A stretch of 64,000 nt of DNA from Prostheceraeus crozeri (Eukaryota > Platyhelminthes > Polycladida > Euryleptidae), in NCBI GenBank assembly GCA_907163375.1, contig CAJQUW010007096.1, positions 1 through 64,000 of the forward strand. Reading direction: 5' to 3'. The notes under the pieces are model-generated. The model had not been told where the DNA came from. It was given only the letters and a program-made list of their open reading frames with translations, and ran no database searches. Position 1 is the stretch's first letter, and the number at the start of each line of letters is the position of its first letter. The position numbers and the translations under genes are program-made. This document shows, piece after piece, positions 61,421 through 64,000 of this stretch.

Positions 61421-63799
61421 TGGCTCACCATTACATGGGCTTTCATATGATCAATGCATTATTAGCATAACATTAACATGATTGATAATAATGATACTAA
61501 TCAATATATTCTAACTAATATAATATAGATAGATACGTGCTTCTATACTCAAAGAATTAAGTTGAAAAATAAACAGTCGCGTATGAAATACATTTGATCA
61601 AAGTCAAACGTTCCAGCTGAATCATAATTGCTCATGAAAGCTCTGCATAGAATAATCAGATTGGATATTGCAAAACACCTACCTCAATAGCTATAATAAG
61701 AAATTGAGGACTAGTCTCACATATTGTCGCGTTAAAATTGCAGCATTGACTTTCCCTTAAATGGGAATGCTTATCATTATTAAGCATCTGCGAGTTTAAC
61801 GACTGAAATCAACTAAGCCATATTTGCAAACTACGTGCGTGGCATAATTGAAGTGCACTGTTGTCTGTGGATGAATCTCACTATACCAACAAGCAGTCGA
61901 TGCATGTAATTACCTGTTCGTGATCTTCGTGATACACAATTCCATGGCATTTAGAAATGTTTCTGATCGGATTAAGGAAATTGCTGATAGTTCGATTAGA
62001 CAATATTCACACAGAACAAACAAAAATGTGCTTTATGCGTGTCTACTCATCTGCGATGAAGTGCTTTTAATAATAACAAAATCAATCGTTAGTTACTTTT
62101 TGCTGCAAACATTTAATTACGCATGAATATGCGAAGCAAAATAAGTTTTAATGCTTCATTCACTACTCAATATTCTCCCTTTGTTTGCTTTTTAATTGAC
62201 AGCCAACGTACCTGCAGTGACGAGGTAGAGAATTTGAATGAGAATATGTGAAAATTGGAATAATTGGAATTATCTGAGAGACTTTTGGAACATTTAAGTT
62301 TCTAAGAAACTGATTCTTTGGTATTTTTCGCAATTTTTTGTAGGACGATGGATTGTTTATTTTCTTAGATCTTCTAAAACTTCATGAAAATGAGCTTACA
62401 AAGAATGCTATAAATCAATAATTATGCATAATGTTTCCATAATTTCAGGCAGGGTGGTTAAAAACATGTTACAATTGAAAAAAACATGTTTTAAACATGA
62501 TTTTTAAGAAAAATGTCTTTTATTGTCCTTATGTTTCGTTGAGACAGTGTAGGCTTATCATTTCTATCGTAAGTAAGTAAGTTCAGCATTTACAATAAAG
62601 AATAAACTCATTAATCAAAATCCGACGAAATCCTTTTTAAATCGTGATATTCATTGAACAAATGAAATTTGAGAATTGTAAGGACCTTTATAACATGTTC
62701 CAATAATAGCTCAAGTAAATAGTAGGGCTATTGCCTTATTAAACAGTAAGCGATGATATGCAACATTGAATATTCACTAAAGAAAGATAACAAAACGTGT
62801 GACAATATAATTGACAAAACACCTGCCACCATTATCCCATGAGAGTGATGTATTATAGAAATATTAAAGCTGCTAATGATGAAGTAAATTAAATAACTCT
62901 GTATTTTAGGAAATAAGAAATTGGATGATGCTGAAAAAATTTAGAGCATCTTTGCAATGCAATAAATCTGTCATCATTGTTATGCAGTAATCTTTTGTAG
63001 ATCATCTGCTCAATTGTCTGTAAAGAAAGCACAGTTTCCCGTCTCTATACTCCCGAGGTTATTCTATAATATTTCATAGGTCAACCCCATTTTGCTACAT
63101 TGACTTTCGAGAGCCGCTGTGTTGCATGAATGCAGTAAAAGACTTTTCCTATCCGAGAGGGTTTCGTATCAAAACCCATTCTCACCGCCTTCATCCACCA
63201 AGTTCCAGGATGGACATTGTCTTCAAAGAGATCCTTTGTGGTCCAGAGACACCAGACAGACTCAGCGCTACCGATAAAATTCCGAAGAGGCTCCGCTCGC
63301 TCTGCGGTCATATTCAATTTCGTCGATTGAATCGTGTATCCGAAAGAATCGCAGCAAGTATCTGTGGTTGTACTGCCATTATCATTCGTTTTTCATGTTT
63401 CATCACAACTTGTCATTTACTTGTCATGCTACTTCTATCTATTCTCTATATTATATTCTACTGTATTCTGCCTGTCAGCCGTGCTGGTCGGAGCAATCGG
63501 CTCTCTCGTGTTATTTGATCTCAATGTTTTATTTCATGGTATACATATCGGGCATTTTGTGAGGTTTTTGTATAATTCGAATCCTCTCGTCGCCGTTGTC
63601 ATCATCATTCTGAGCGGATATATCTTCGCATCTCGTCGCTACCGGGAATAATTTCCTCGCTGTATGAGTTGTGATCATATCTGTCTTCACTGCCGGTTTC
63701 TGTGCAATCAAGATCTCGTTCTAGATATCGGACACTTCATGCACGCGATTTTCATATTCTATGAGCAAGAAAAGTCAATTATTTTACTCTGTCTCTCGA
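61421..63799. other. Sequence without recognised genes
   Basis: AT-rich. A short degenerate match to the Penelope-like 3' region (ACAAAACACCTGCCACCAT) lies at about 62793-62835. Overlapping open frames at 63126-63650 include a hydrophobic 105-codon one on the + strand that resembles no family I know and does not match the missing SLC38 helices. Confidence 0.45.
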
Positions 63800-63879
63800 T
63801 TGTCTGGCGCAGTCGTTAGCGTTACCGGCTCATATGGCAATAATTCTTGTTTTTAATCTCGGTTCGAGTCCTTTACTGA
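63800..63879 (+). mobile_element. tRNA-like SINE head
   Basis: CTGGCGCAGTCGTTAGCG (A-box region) and GGTTCGAGTCC (B box) are about 55 bases apart, with a CTCATAT segment between them as in a Met-type anticodon loop. Stems pair poorly and the spacing is stretched, so it is a tRNA-derived repeat and not a tRNA gene. Confidence 0.5.
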
Positions 63880-64000
63880 AATATGACATCAGAAGCAAAT
63901 GACAAGCAACGTCAAACTCGTTCTGGACCTGTGTCATCAACCCATTTTTCCGAACTGAAAGCTCTGATCGAGGAGTCACCATTATCAGTGATAAATACGT

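Noticed and set aside
63334-63651. Hydrophobic 105-codon frame as the missing helix 5 exon of the transporter
   Set aside because: It lacks the expected phase and acceptor and does not resemble SLC38 helices.

Overview
This window looks like nuclear DNA of an animal. It is AT-rich, has long introns with ordinary GT-AG splice sites, and is crowded with animal-type repeats: Tc1/mariner, hAT, CR1/Jockey-like and RTE-like LINEs, a Penelope-like element, tRNA-derived SINEs and a Ty3/gypsy-type LTR fossil. There are no operons or compact genes. The mix suits a marine invertebrate, but I cannot name the phylum from sequence alone.

The only host gene I can support is an amino-acid transporter of the SLC38 (AAAP) family, closest to SLC38A11, on the + strand. 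I assembled seven coding exons by eye: 18916-18966, 22755-22914, 48470-48544, 50007-50065, 53962-54037, 55378-55443 and 57170-57279. All junctions are phase-compatible and give 199 continuous codons. This covers the N-terminal tail through about the fourth membrane helix, roughly half of a typical protein. The remaining exons were not found before position 64000, so the gene probably runs on. A TATA-like box lies about 60 bp before the proposed start codon. The second intron (25.5 kb) carries most of the LINE and LTR load. It also holds a GC-rich 117-base stretch with good splice sites that could be a poison exon.

Layout. 1-2.6 kb: two foldback elements with arms of about 300 bp. 3.9-6.4 kb: a retroelement fragment, a SINE, a nearly intact IS630-like transposon with arrays of subterminal repeats, and a 22-bp tandem repeat. 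8.9-9.9 kb: a LINE 3' fragment and a SINE. 15-17.5 kb: a TA-flanked non-autonomous transposon, a 16/17-bp minisatellite and a decayed reading frame. 18.8-57.3 kb: the transporter gene. Its introns hold a hAT element with perfect 8-bp target duplication, a LINE inserted into another LINE, a LINE with an open reverse-transcriptase frame, a rearranged LTR fossil, a 2-kb element with perfect 34-bp inverted ends, and a dispersed repeat present in two introns. 58-64 kb: a SINE, a mariner (DD34D type) sitting between inverted pieces of a Penelope-like element, and a tRNA-like sequence.

The window is best read as one long, intron-rich transporter gene and its flank, remodelled by successive waves of mobile elements. 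The best candidates for undescribed biology are the foldback family, the IS630-like element with its terminal repeat arrays, and the possible poison exon.
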